Assembly (NCBI GenBank): GCA_021229015.1
Contig: CM037785.1
Span: 3,440,350-3,504,349, forward strand
Source: Solen grandis
Taxonomy: Eukaryota; Mollusca; Bivalvia; Adapedonta; Solenidae
DNA: 64,000 nucleotides
Reading direction: 5' to 3'
A model generated the notes under the pieces. That model saw only the letters and a list, made by a program, of their open reading frames with translations, did no database searches and was not told where the DNA came from. A program made the translations under genes and the position numbers. Positions 45,764-57,494 of this stretch are shown here, piece after piece. Position 1 is the first letter of the stretch; each line of letters opens with the position of its first letter.

Positions 45764-46770
45764 ACGGTGGCATGTAGGTGACATGGTCACTCATTTTTGA
45801 AGTAGCACTATCTTGTGGGAACGAGTAGTTATCTTGAGGGATCGAGAAACCATCTTGTGGGAACGAGATGCTATCTTGTGGGAACGACATAGCTTTCTTG
45901 TGGAAACGAGAAACCATCTTGTGGGTTCGATGATATGACTCCGATAGATCTAACTATATAAGCACCAGGGCCGGTCAAAAGTGATATACATGGTACATAA
46001 AAAAGGCAACATGTCAATGAGAGTGAAAAGTTTTAATATAAAGGTTGTACTTAATTTCATTGCTGAAATATTCATTTGTATGAAATACTTGTATTAAAGA
46101 TAATTTCACACGGAACATGCCTCCCTTTTTCGTATGATAATGTAAGGGTAATATTCTTTACATACTTTGAAACTAAAATATTCAAACATTTGAAGAAGTA
46201 AATTCTTCAAGTACCAGTATTTACGGGAAATAAGTATGATGGTGGTAAAGATTGAGTCGTCCTCTTCGTGATGGCTGGCATCCGTTCATGTATGTATATA
46301 AAGATTCCGTCACTATTATTATACTGCACATTGGCTTATTGTGATCATTATTCTTTTTATTAATTCAGTCTGTCATAAAATAGATTCTTGGTTTTGATTT
46401 TCTATTTTTATACATTATAGGAAAAGTGGGGAACTTTCTCCGCTAAAACAACAGTATTATATATAATATATATATTATATGGGGTGCCTGGGTAGCTTAC
46501 TGGTAACGAATGCACTTTGAATTTCACCTATGCGTCCCGGGCTCGATTCCTAGTCGCGAACTTGAAGGGGAACATTGGTCGCCCATTCAGACACGTGGGT
46601 TTTCTCCGGGTTCTCCGATCTTTGACCCCTTCCTCCTACACAAAAATTATTTTTGCAACCAGATAGTTTCTCGTTCCCACAAGATAGCTTCCTCGTTCCT
46701 ACAAGATAGTATCTCGTTCCCAAAAGATAGTGCTACTTAAAAAATGACCATGTTACCTATATGCCACCGT
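45764..46770. mobile_element. 1.0-kb TIR element with subterminal 16-bp repeats
   Basis: The left end (ACGGTGGCATGTAGGTGACA … TAGCACTATCTTG) is mirrored by the right end (… CTACTTAAAAAATGACCATG … ATGCCACCGT). Next to each terminus lie several copies of ATCTTGTGGGAACGAG: five to six on the left (45806-45930) and three on the right (46665-46735) in inverse orientation. There is no transposase frame. A SINE lies inside. Non-autonomous DNA transposon; superfamily not determined. Confidence 0.75.
46481..46640 (+). mobile_element. SINE inside the TIR element
   Basis: A head with GGTGCCTGGGTAGCTTACTG (A box) and a B box (GGGCTCGATTCCT, 46539-46551). It is followed by CCATTCAGACACGTGGGTTT and TCTCCGGG, also seen at 31309-31340. 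Confidence 0.75.
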
Positions 46771-47219
46771 TCATTGGGGCTTTTGTGTAGCACACACTTT
46801 TCTGCTTCACATGCGCTATATCACATTGAATTTGCTGAAGAAATAAATACCTACTACAGTTTTCTTTTTCGAATCGAGGCAAGATATTCGCTAGTGATAG
46901 CTTAAAATGACGTCAGCGTCACATACCGCGTGGTATGGCCATACTGTATGATATATATATTAATATGTATTATCGTTATTTCTATTGGTATTCAATTTTC
47001 CTAAATTGAATTAATTTTTAGGTCAAGATAAGGCTGAAGAATCCCCCACGGGCACTTAAATTATAACACTACCTCCCGCCACCCCCTTTTTTGTGTTCCT
47101 TCGTCGTTTGTATCTATTAGTATCCATCTGTAAGTATTATACTTTCCTAAATCGAATTTATATGATGTTAATAGGAAAATTTGAAAACGTTTTCAAATTC
47201 TCCCGGGGTTACATGTAGA
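46771..47219. other. no gene seen
   Basis: AT-rich spacer with no recognisable coding sequence. Confidence 0.5.
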
Positions 47220-48110
47220 TTCCTTGGTAGGACATTTGAAAATGGGATGGTGGGACGTCTCATTGTTTTTAACCAGGCTCTTCGAAGGAAACATCTGGTT
47301 ATTAGATTGGGGTATGTCGGCGGGCGGCGGGCGTAAACAATTTCTTCTGTGCGCAGTTATGGCCCTTTGTTATTTTTTCACATATGTAATATATAGGGAA
47401 ATATTCTTCTGTGCGCAACTCCTCCTACATTTTTCAACGGATTAGGCCCAAAATATTACAAAAGCATTATTACATAGTGATCCGGCTCATATTGTCATGG
47501 TTTTGTGGTTCGACTATTTTTGATGCAGTTATGGCCCTTTGCCCCTTAACGGACGTAAGGGAAATATTCTTTCGTGCACAACTTTTACATTTCTTAATAA
47601 ATTTTGTCCATACTTTAACAGAAGTACCTTCACTAAGTCACCCTGGAGAATATTACCTGTGTTTTGCATTTTTGATGGAGTTATGCCCCTTTGATAAAAT
47701 TCCTTGTCCGGAGCATAACTCCTACATTATAAGAGGTATTGACTTGAAACTTTATAGGTGCATACATCTCATTGAGGCGGAATGCAGTGCATAGGAACCT
47801 CACTCTGTGGTTCATAATTTTGGAGTTACATGTTTGCCCCTTCGTAAAAATTCCTAATATGGAGCATAACTCCTTAACTTTAAAATATATAGTAATGATT
47901 GGTTTTGCAGTTTGACCATTTTTGATGGAGCTATGGCCCTTAGTTATTTTTTCAATAACACATATGTAAGTTATTGAGAAAGATTCTTCTGTGTGCAACT
48001 CCCCCTTCATTTCTCAATAAATTTTGTCCAAATATGTGCAGGGTCACCATCAGTTAGTGCTCTGGCACATATTGTCAGTATTTTGTGATTTAACAATTTT
48101 TGGAGGAATA
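47220..48110. repeat. tandem array, unit about 170 bp, about five copies
   Basis: Repeated phrases include 'agttatggccctttgttatt', 'gaaatattcttctgtgcgca', 'actcctacatttctcaataa' and 'attttgtccaaa'. Open frames in it are chance. Confidence 0.8.
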
Positions 48111-48479
48111 ATTGACCTCAACGGACTTTGTCGAAACTTTTGCTGAGGCACCATCAATAAGAGCCTGTGCGCTTTTTTTTTCTTCGGAAAACCTGTTTTT
48201 GTGACAATTCCTGTCACTTGTTGTTGTTTTTTTCAACCCCGGCATATGGTATTCACGATTAGGGCACTTACGTATATAGTATGGGGTCATGTCAGTGAAT
48301 AATAACAAGTTACAACACATATATACGGGTATATTCGTATATGGTATCATATAACGGATTATGCTCTCCGAACTATGCTTGCTACTGCAATGTATAGGAA
48401 TGTGTGATGAGTCCGTGCGATATTTTCCTTTACCGGTATTTTATAATATTAAAAATTATCATCATATATTGCAATATAC

Positions 48480-48770
48480 AAGTCCAATATCGCGGTTCTT
48501 GTGCAATGCATTTCTCCTCCATAAAGTCTATCCACCTATAAAGTTTCAAGGTTTTTGTCTCATAGTGCATGAGTAATGCTCCGGACAAACCTTAAGTAAA
48601 TATATGAAATTAAAACAAAGGGCAATGACTCCAAAAACATAATGTGCAGTGTTACGGTTCTTGAGCACTGCACTTCCCATTCATGAGGTCTATTCACATA
48701 TTCCTCAGGGAAGCAAAATACAAAATTGTCTCTCATTGGCATTATGCCCCCGTCCAAGCAGGTGAGATGT
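48480..48770. repeat. short array related to 13085-13860
   Basis: It shares 'cggttcttgtgcaatgcatt', 'tctatccacctataaagttt' and 'aaagggcaatgactccaaaa' with the intronic array at 13 kb. A more diverged continuation runs to about 49430 ('ggttcttggttactgcactt'). Confidence 0.7.
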
Positions 48771-49430
48771 CAAATAATTAATGTCAATTGAGAGCCATTC
48801 ATGGGTGGAGTAAGTGTGTCAAATATATATACTTTATTCTATATAGTAATGGAGCAATGCTAAAGACAAAAAGAAAAGCATTAAAAATAATATGAGATAA
48901 TTAAAAAAAAGAACCCGACAACATCTGTTTCGTAATCATTAAACCTCTACTCACTATCCAGTTATATTTTCATTTTCAAATCAATACCTTTAATAGTTGA
49001 GAAGTTATATTCTAGACAAAACTTGGTACAAAATAAACGGAGATGATACAATAATCGGACCAGGCAAATTTATGGTTCTTGGTTACTGCACTGATAATGT
49101 TTGCTACCAAGTTTCAAGTCCTTACCTTCTTTTATTATTTTTGCTCCCCCCAAAAAGTATAATAAAATAAATGGAGAAAAGCAAAGAGATAAATTTGGTT
49201 GAATTATGGTTCTCGGTCATTGCACTTTTCCTAGTTGTCATCTATTTATATATGTACAAGTAGTTTCAAGTCAATACCTTGTACAATTTCCAAGTAAATT
49301 GTAAAGAAGTTATTATGTGGACAGAAATTCATCGTAAAATTAATTTAAGGGAGATATTTCAAAAATTGGTCCAGCTAGAATTACCGTTCTTGGTTACTGC
49401 ACTTTCCAATCTCACTATCTATTCATGTTT

Positions 49431-50139
49431 TAAGTTTAAAGGTCAACCACAAAGATTTCTTTGTCATTATTATCTATTAAAATATATTAGTGTAAAACAT
49501 TCTGTGCACAATATATGCTTAAACTATTTGTAGTTTGTATGAAATCAGCCATTGAAAGTTGCAAAAATGACCCAGGTGAGAAAAGATTGACTAAATACTC
49601 TCCCTTTGCTATGACGTCATCACTAGACAAATTTTACCAGCACTATAAATTATATCGTGTTGAACAGTTCACAGTTACTCTAATTTCAAGCTTAATCCAA
49701 GATGACAATGAGCGATCAAGGGTTTAAATGTATAGATATCTTCTGATAAGAATTAAGTTTTTTGTTTGGTATGATTATGTAATTTCCTGTTTGGGGTCAA
49801 TCAAAGGATAATAAAAGGGTTCGCCGGGTTAATTGATGCGGGTGTGTATGTCGAAAAGAAGCTTAACTGGTGGTCATGATATATGACCCCAGGTGTGACA
49901 TACATGTATTGTCAACTCCCAAGAAAATAGCCAATCACCTCAATATTTTAACTGACGCTTACAATAGGTCGGGTTCTTATCCGCATTGGCACTTACAGTG
50001 ATTTAATTACAGCGTGGCAAAGATAATGAAACATTGTCAATTAGTTAATAATGACACAGTTCAAGTCATAATTAACGTGTTTTAGATCGGTAAACTTCAT
50101 TCAAGATATGTAGGGGGAAATATAACACTGTAGATCTAA
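49431..50139. other. no gene seen
   Basis: AT-rich DNA between an array and the LINE 3' fragment. No recognised gene. Confidence 0.5.
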
Positions 50140-51500
50140 CAACTACCTTAAAACTAAAGATGTACGATTCACTTGTTGCATAAGTATTAAATTTTTCATG
50201 TGAAATATTTGGTACTTATCCATGTAATAACTTGGAACAAGTCCAAAAAGACTTTTTAAGGAGATTGATTTACGTTAAAAAATCAGCGAATTTAGCTGTA
50301 TTTGGAGAATTAGGCATATTTCCACTAATGGTTACAAGAAAAATATGGATGATTAAGTACTGGATGAAAATTCTAGCTTCTTCAGAAAACAGTTTATTGT
50401 ATAAGGTTTATACTATGATGGATACTGACGCAAGTCAAAATATTAATTACAGAGGAAATAACTGGGCTAATCAAATCAAGTCATTACTCTTCGAACGTGG
50501 TCTACAGAATATCTGGCAGAACAGATTTATTGAATCAGCCCCATTTAGTTACATTAAACAAATGATACTAGATGTGTTTTTACAAAGATGGTACTCAGAT
50601 ATCAGTAATTCAAGGAAACCCTTTTCATACTGTATGTTTAAACACGATTTTACACTAGAATCATATATTGATAACATTTTAATATTAAAATATAGAATTG
50701 CGATGACAAATTTCAGCTTAACAGCCCATGACTTAGCTATAGAAAGCGGTAGATATACAGATACTCCTTTACAACAAAGGCGATGTCTTCAATGTAACTT
50801 AAGCTGTATAGAATCAGAATACCACTTTCTTCTTGCCTGTCCAGCTTATACTGATTTACGTCGATAATACTTGAAACCTTATTTTTGTCCTTTGCCAACT
50901 TTAAAGGAAGTTGAAACTGTAATGTCCCTTTAATCAAAAAAGGCACAACTAAACATATCAAAATTCATATACTTTGCATTCAAACGACGTCGAACTATAA
51001 TTGAAAACAGCTGACTTGATTAGAGCAGTTTATTCTACATCTGTCATGTTATCTAATATAATGTTGCTGTAAGCAAAGCAAAAGCCTCAAATATGTATAA
51101 GTAATATTATATTTGTTTGTATTAGAAATGTAGCGTAGAAATCTACATTACGTTATGTATACTTAAGAATGATGTGCTATTAGTTTCTTGATATGTGTGG
51201 TTGTTATCAAGAATCTTTACATCATATATTTTTTTATGGAAAACATATTTACAGAATAATTTAAATATATTAATCCAACCTTATACATGTAAAATGTATA
51301 GGTATTTGTCAATCTTTTTAAAGACTTCTCAATATTTGAAAATAACTTTTTCCAAATTCCATCATACTGTATTACATAACATGAAATACTATATAAGTAT
51401 TCCTCTCCGATGTTAATCTTTTGTATTCTTTACCACTGTTGTATTTTATGCTATGAGCTTTGTAAGTTCAGCGCAATAAACATTTGAAATTGATATAAGA
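50140..51500 (+). mobile_element. 3' end of a LINE (5'-truncated)
   Basis: The open frame 50232-50867 (211 codons) is the C-terminal part of a non-LTR reverse transcriptase polyprotein. It has EQVQKDFLRRLIYVKKS, GELGIFPL, WMIKYWMKIL and RGLQNIWQNRF, and a terminal zinc-knuckle block RRCLQCNLSCIESEYHFLLA. Homology starts just upstream at about 50150 (LKMYDSLV). The rest is a 3' untranslated region ending near GCGCAATAAACATTTGAAAT. Typical 5' truncation of a LINE copy. Confidence 0.75.
50232..50867 (+). CDS. LINE ORF2 C-terminal fragment (intact frame)
   Basis: It is the longest uninterrupted frame in its neighbourhood. It lacks the endonuclease and the catalytic reverse transcriptase core, so it cannot act alone. 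The final Cys/His cluster (CLQC…CIE…H…C) matches the nucleic-acid-binding C-terminus of many LINE ORF2 proteins. The apparent ATG is not the natural start. Confidence 0.75.
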   Translation: MEQVQKDFLRRLIYVKKSANLAVFGELGIFPLMVTRKIWMIKYWMKILASSENSLLYKVYTMMDTDASQNINYRGNNWANQIKSLLFERGLQNIWQNRFIESAPFSYIKQMILDVFLQRWYSDISNSRKPFSYCMFKHDFTLESYIDNILILKYRIAMTNFSLTAHDLAIESGRYTDTPLQQRRCLQCNLSCIESEYHFLLACPAYTDLRR

Positions 51501-52583
51501 TAGACTAGTAGTAGGAAGGTTTTATAAGTTATTTCTTTGTAGGGCATTTGTAAAAGAAAAATGTAAATGTGATTCTGATTAACTGTTATTCTGACATGAG
51601 AAAATATTTTACTTAAAACTTAATTTATTGACGATTGAAAAGTTAAAGACTGAATGTACAAAGTTGAGCTTTTGGTATGAAATTATGGTAAAGGAAGATA
51701 GGAATAAATGCGTGAAGGAAAGGTAAGTACTATTAATTTTCATAATTTATTTCATTATTCATATATATATATAAATATTGCTCCAAGTCTACAAAGGTTA
51801 GCATTTACAATATACTATAAAATTTCTACGATCCATCATGATTGACCATGACAACAATGTAGGTATGGATGGATTAACTTAAACACACCCCCCCATCGTA
51901 TTGGAGCCATGCACATGACGTAATCTTATCGATTTTGTTTGTTTGTTTGTTAGAACGGACATCTGTTATATTGCAAATACGTTTAGTCGAACTATTTGAA
52001 AATGCGTTTTTTGGGGTGTTTTTTTTTTTTTTTTGTTGTTGTTTTTTCTAACAGCCTGGAAATAACGATACAAATTTATTAGAAACTCTAAAATAAGGAG
52101 TTTTTGAGATAGGCCTTGTCTGGGAATCACACTTGTGTATATTTATATTTGAAATGGTTCAAAGGTCAAGACTCGCAACCAGTCGTGTTTGTTTTATTGT
52201 TGTTTTTTCACTCCAGTAAAATGCACCGATAATATTGTCATATCAAACAATTATTTTGTAAAAAGATAATCGAAGTGAAGTGTATGGACTAATCTTTCAT
52301 TTGAACTAAATGGATATTCGAAGTATGCCCATGATTTGGAGATATAAGTGGAATTAAAGGTGACGTCTCTCTACTTTTTTCCTTTGTGTACAAATATATA
52401 CAACGCCATTTTCCTTCGTAAACTGGCATGTCGTGAACTCTTACCACACCGAACTCTTATCACGATATCCATCATCGACAGTGCAGGGCCTGCGCATGGG
52501 GTGCAAATGTCTATTATTCGTCCTTAACAAGTGTTGGATATAACGGTAACAGCAGTACTGTTCACTGGACATGAAAAACAAAA
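51501..52583. other. spacer between LINE copies
   Basis: AT-rich with poly-T near 52018-52034. It may include the 5' untranslated region of the next LINE. No coding sequence recognised. Confidence 0.5.
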
Positions 52584-53700
52584 ATGTCGCTAACTAACAA
52601 AAGCGAGCAACCCGACAAATGCCAGATTGTATCGGACTCTCTAACTTTGTCTCAAATGGTGTCACCGTCTTTACAGGCCACACCTACAGGGTACGTTCTT
52701 TCGGTCAACAACTTGCCATATGTTAGTACATTTATGGCACCACACCTTCTGTTTCTATCTCAGTCAACCCCACAATCCCAGGCACACCAGTTGGCACAAA
52801 TGACTAGTCCACATTTACCTACAGCATCACTTGATCAAAACCCTCTAATCAAACAAAACAGTGGTGCCTTAATGAATAAACTTTGTGCTATAGAATCAAA
52901 GTTCATATCCAAGCTGGATGATATTGAGTCCGATGTCCGTATTTGGCAAGCTGTCTCTAGTAGAGTCACGTGCATCCCTTGAATCTAAACTAGTTGACGC
53001 AGATAAAAAACTAGTTGCAATTGAAGTTAGTGGCAGTTTTGACAGTCAAGTATGTGACGAAATGGTTAATAAACAAGCCAATCTTGAAAAAGTGCTATCC
53101 AAAACAAATGTCTAAATCTGACAAAATCCCTGACGCTTTGAGTAATTTAAACAAAGTCCAGTTCTGAATTAAAAGATGAGATAACTGACTTGCAAGCTCG
53201 ATGAGAAATAATATGCTATTTTTTAACTTTAAATAGAATTCTGCATCGGATAGAAAATCTGAAAACAATGTTGGGAAAATTTTAGATTTTGTGAAAATGA
53301 GTTAAAATAATTGGCGCTTAAAGTAAGTTAATGATTTATCGTGCTGTTGGAAAATTTGAACTAGGCAATAATCGTCCCATTGTTGCTAAATTTAACTTTT
53401 ATGGAGACAAGTTGCAGGTCAAGGAGAGTGCACGTGAAAATCTGAAATCTTCTAAATACAGTGTCAGTAATCAATTACCCAAGGCGTTACAGGAGCGACG
53501 CCGCAAACTTAAACCATACCTGGTTCAAGCCAGGAACAACGTTAACAGGCGTCATTATCTCACTATGTATTGTATATTGAAAATGTTCGCTGCACCCATA
53601 ATAACCTTCCACCAGATCCGGTACCTGACTTCCCTCCACGTGGTCCGAGAAAGCAGTTCGGTAACAGTCAGGGGGTGGGGCGGGGTCAAATGACAACTCG
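52584..53700 (+). pseudogene. LINE ORF1-like protein, frameshifted
   Basis: The first frame (52584-52982) has a Ser/Thr/Gln-rich N-terminus and then a coiled-coil start (MNKLCAIESKFISKLDDIES). The coiled coil continues in other frames. The C-terminal RNA-binding-like part is at 53331-53690 (NRPIVAKFNFYGDKLQVKE, then LPKALQERRRKLKPYLVQAR). At least three frame breaks. Confidence 0.65.
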
Positions 53701-53734
53701 CCATCTCTTTAGGGGGTGGGGTGGCGACGGGAAG

Positions 53735-54480
53735 CAGCTTCGATGTTTGAGTTGGAATGTTCAGGGGTTAGTTTCCAAATTAAATTTCCCTTATCAATGA
53801 ATATGACTAATTGATATTTACTGAAACATAGAATTCTAAGTTGTCTAATGTTGATTTACTGATTTTTTCCAAAAAGCCAAACGTTACAGTGGAGGTTTAA
53901 TTGTCTATTACAAATATTATATCTCGGGTGGTATTGAGCTAGTACAATGTGATGATAAAGGAATACAATGGTTTAAAACGAAAAAATCCTTTTTCGGCAC
54001 TAAAAATGATATTTATTTTTGTATATCCCACCTAAAATGCAAGTTTGTATAAATTTAGAATTTCTGTATTATTGGAACATGCTTTTTTTAACAATTTAAT
54101 GATGATATAACCCATTATGCCGGTATGGTGATATTATGTTAACCGTAGATTTAAACTCCAGAACCGGTCAATGGTATGATATTCACTTAGACCTTTATGT
54201 TGATATACCAGTAAATGATGAAGTTACTGAAAGTTTACCACCGCGGCTGTAATAATGACTGCAATAGTTATGGGGACAGATTGCTGCCATTGTGCAAAGA
54301 AAACAGCATGTTCACTGTGAACGGTCGATTAGAACAAGGTATTTCACATGCATTAATAAAAATAAAAACGTTTTAGCTGCTAGTGCGGTCGATTATGTTA
54401 TTGTAAATTCTAATGTGGTTTCTTTAATTGATAGCTTACAAATACTAGATCTGACTGAATGTTCAGATCATTGACCTATT
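53735..54480 (+). pseudogene. LINE endonuclease remnant
   Basis: It starts LRCLSWNVQGLVSKLNFPY, the N-terminal 'WNvrGl' of apurinic-type endonucleases. It ends with VDYVIVNS and a LTECSDH-like SDH motif, in broken frames. Confidence 0.6.
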
Positions 54481-54919
54481 GATTTTACGATGAATTTTAA
54501 ATATTTTAAGTGTGAAAGTTTGAATAGAAAACCTTTTGATAAAGTAGTATGGGATAACTGTCAGCATAGGATTTTGAATTCTAAAGCTCATTTCTTTGAT
54601 AGTATAACCAATGAGTTATCAAATGACCAGTTTGAAATAAATACAAGTATTGATAATTTATCTGATTTAGTATATGATATTTCTTTTCAGCTGAATGGAA
54701 AAAAACTTTTTGTATTTCTGATTCTAAAAAAGATGAGAGTTAAATAATCTCTATGGTTTGATGAAAAGTGTAAACAAACTAAATACATTTTATCGTTATA
54801 ACAAAAACTTAAAAGTGATCAATCCAATGAAAATTAATCCCTTTTTCTAAAGACAAGATCAGATTACAGTAATGCTAAAAGGGATGTGAAAAGGGAAATT
54901 TTATGCTAAAAAACATATA

Positions 54920-56499
54920 TACTACTCAAAGTTTGCTAAGCCCCAAGAGTATTTTTGTACCTATCTTATGTTGTATGTCAAATATTAGATTTATTTCTGT
55001 TCTTATATATGACATAGTGATTTATAAACTTCATTAAGGAATTTGTTACCGATTGTAATGTGTTTTCATGTTGATTTGTTTTGATTGTAATGAAATTGTG
55101 TTTTAGACGGATATGGTGGAATTTGTGAAAAACTCATTTTTTCCCCCAAAAATCTTTGCAAATAACTGATTTTGCTTTAATTGCGAGTATGTGACCCATT
55201 GTTGTCAATGACAGCTTGCCACCGTCGTTGCATACTCCCTATCAGGTTTCTTAGGACGGCTTGTGGGATGGTATTCCACTCGTCGACAAGGGCGGCACCA
55301 AGCTCCTGGGTGCTTCTTGGCTGGACCTAACGGGCTGAAATACGGACCTGTAGCTCATTCCATACATGCTCAGTGGGATTAAGATCAGGGGATCGGGCCG
55401 ACCAGTCCAAACGAGTAATACCCTGTCTTTCTAAGTACTCTTGGACGACATTGGCTGTTTGGGGGCGGGCATTATCATCCATCAAAATGAACCCATTACC
55501 AATTGCAACAGCATACAACCTTACCTGGGTGTTGAGGATCTCATCTCGATACCGCTGGGCAGTCAATGTGCCTCTGTCGAGAACAATGAGGTCAGTACGT
55601 CCATTCCAGCTGATTCCACCCCAGGCCATTATTGATCCGCCGCCATAGCGGTCGTGTTCCGCAATGTTTGCTGTATGGAACCGTTCCCCTGACCTTCGCC
55701 ATACTCTAGCACGCCTATCTGTGTAGTCCAGGTAGTACCTTGACTCGGCGGTGAAGAGGACAGGCCGCCATTCCATCCTGCTCCAATCAACATGGTCCAT
55801 GGCCAAATCATATCGGAGCCGGCAGTGGTCTCCAGACAGCGGGATCCGTATACATGGTCTTCTCGATCGCAGACCACTTTCATGCAAACGTGTACGTATG
55901 GTTTGTGTCGACACACGCACCCCTGAATCATTTTGAAGGTCAGAAGGAAGTTGGGTTGCAGTTGCAAAACGGTTTCTTCGTGCCTGGATGACCAGAAAAC
56001 GATCCTGAGCCTCAGTAGTCACCCTTGCTCTGCCACCACCATGTCGTCTAACAGGTGTACCATGCTGTTGGAACCTCGCCCAGGCTCGGGTGTTAACCGT
56101 ATGGTCCACACCAAACACCTCACTAACTCACGATGTCGATCCCCCTGCTCCACCATACCAACTGCCCGCCACAACTCTGCTTCTGATAAATGCCTTCTAA
56201 CATTTGCATTCGCCATTATTCAATCTTAAATGTTCAATATTGCAATGGAAAATGAAGAATGAACACCCTACACGTGTCGGTACGTGTATGCTGGGTCTAA
56301 TATAGACTATCAAAATACAGGGTCACCTTGTTTGCACGACTTGCACGTGGAAATGGCCTGTCATTCAAGGTTATGTGTACACAGGGTTCACTCTCGATAC
56401 ATTACTACACGATTTACAATGTAAATATCATAACATTATATGATGTAGAATGCACGATGCTATGTGGAAAACTTGGTGCTTAGCAAACTTTGAGTAGTA
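54920..56499 (-). mobile_element. Tc1/mariner transposon (DD34E type)
   Basis: The 1,580-bp body is flanked by TA on both sides (54918-54919 and 56500-56501). The terminal inverted repeats begin TACTACTCAAAGTTTGCTAA and match over about 29 bases with one mismatch before diverging. It inserted in the linker region of the LINE, because LINE homology continues after it (LTPIRKTNSRKCLKYI). Confidence 0.9.
55327..56216 (-). pseudogene. Tc1/mariner transposase, inactivated
   Basis: The N-terminus (MANANVRRHLSEAELWRAVG, helix-turn-helix) is read from 56216 in one frame. A one-base shift near 56115 moves the rest to another frame that stays open to TAG at 55327. Catalytic triad region: the first Asp is replaced (FTAESRY, where the family has D-E-S), the second is present (MDDNARP) and the third Glu is present (DLNPTEHVW) after 34 residues, so the class is DD34E. 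The frameshift and Asp-to-Ala change make it inactive. Confidence 0.88.
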
Positions 56500-56836
56500 T
56501 AATTTAACACCTATAAGGAAGACTAATTCTAGAAAATGTTTGAAATACATAACTTAAAGTAAAAATCTAAACAATGTACGAATGGAAATTATGTAAATAT
56601 GGCGGATTTTGTCAAGCATTTTAGTAATATATCTAATACTCCTTATGATAGCGATTTTAACCAAAATGAATAAATGGAAAGAGGCGAGTCTTTATATATT
56701 ACAGGACTGTCCATTTACATTGTCAGAAAATAAGAAAACTATTTTGAAAATGAATCGTAATAAAATTTGTGATATTTCAAATAAGATTAGCAGATTTTTT
56801 CATTGATGCAAATGAGTTTATTTCACAATATTTGGT

Positions 56837-56838
<2 letters not shown>

Positions 56839-56897
<59 letters not shown>
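56839..56897. repeat. (AT)n microsatellite
   Basis: About 28 AT dinucleotides, expanded within the LINE linker. The 'IYIYIY' frames are spurious. Confidence 0.95.
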
Positions 56898-56899
<2 letters not shown>

Positions 56900-56903
<4 letters not shown>

Positions 56904-57348
56904 TATCCCGAGGCTTGGAGTAAAGGTGTCATTGTTTCTCTGTACAAAAAAGGTGATCGGTATGACCCATCTAACTATAGAGGTATAACAATTGTCAATA
57001 CTGTCACTTTCATTAATAAATAAGTTTAATAAATAGTGCGAAAACTCTAATATTTTTAACGATTGTCAATTTGGTTTTTGAGATGGTCACAGTACATCCG
57101 ATTGTATATGTATTCCTCATTCAATAATTCAAAAAGTGACTGCGAATAAATCTAACTTATATTGTACTTTTATTGATTATGAAAAAGCAATGGATACTGT
57201 GATACTCGATGCACTGTAGACTAAACTCATACAATCCGGAATTAGCTGTAAGATAATCAAGATGTTAAAAGCCATTTATCACAATGGAAGATCTTGTGTA
57301 AAGATACTCTTTCATCTAGACACTCTAATGTTTTTATGTTATACTTGA
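56900..57348 (+). pseudogene. LINE reverse transcriptase fragment, cut by gap
   Basis: It contains PEAWSKGVIVSLYKKGDRYD and SNYRGITIVNTV, then FGF-x-DGHSTSD, YCTFIDYEKAMDTV and KAIYHNGRSCVK, in more than one frame. These are RT motifs up to the first catalytic Asp region. The FADD/YADD block would lie in the gap. Confidence 0.7.
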
Positions 57349-57448
57349 NNNNNNNNNNNNNNNNNNNNNNNNNNNNNNNNNNNNNNNNNNNNNNNNNNNN
57401 NNNNNNNNNNNNNNNNNNNNNNNNNNNNNNNNNNNNNNNNNNNNNNNN
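57349..57448. other. assembly gap (100 N)
   Basis: Exactly 100 Ns. The left side is LINE reverse transcriptase; the right side is LINE endonuclease from a different LINE. At least one element boundary is therefore hidden here. Confidence 0.98.
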
Positions 57449-57494
57449 GACTTGATAGAATTGGTGATCAACACGGAGGTGTTATTGTTTATAT

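Larger units (their letters stand above)
52584..57348 (+). mobile_element. LINE with ORF1 and ORF2 relics, interrupted by Tc1/mariner
   Basis: It shows ORF1 (52584-53700), the endonuclease part of ORF2 (53735-54480), a linker (54480-54919 and 56500-56840) and the reverse transcriptase (56900-57348) in order. It is broken by frameshifts, a Tc1/mariner insertion and an (AT)n expansion, and is lost in the gap. Confidence 0.75.

Noticed and set aside
45806..45930. Short regularly spaced repeats resembling a CRISPR array
   Set aside because: Spacing is irregular and short. The repeats mirror those at the other end of a TIR element, and the window is eukaryotic.
47411..48010. 127- and 109-codon ORFs around 47.4-48.0 kb
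   Set aside because: They lie in a tandem array and differ between repeat copies, so they are chance frames.
55373..56229. Plus-strand ORFs opposite the transposase
   Set aside because: Antisense shadows of the transposase coding strand.
56769..57023. ORFs translating as IYIYIY repeats (also 11942-12148)
   Set aside because: They are translations of AT microsatellites.
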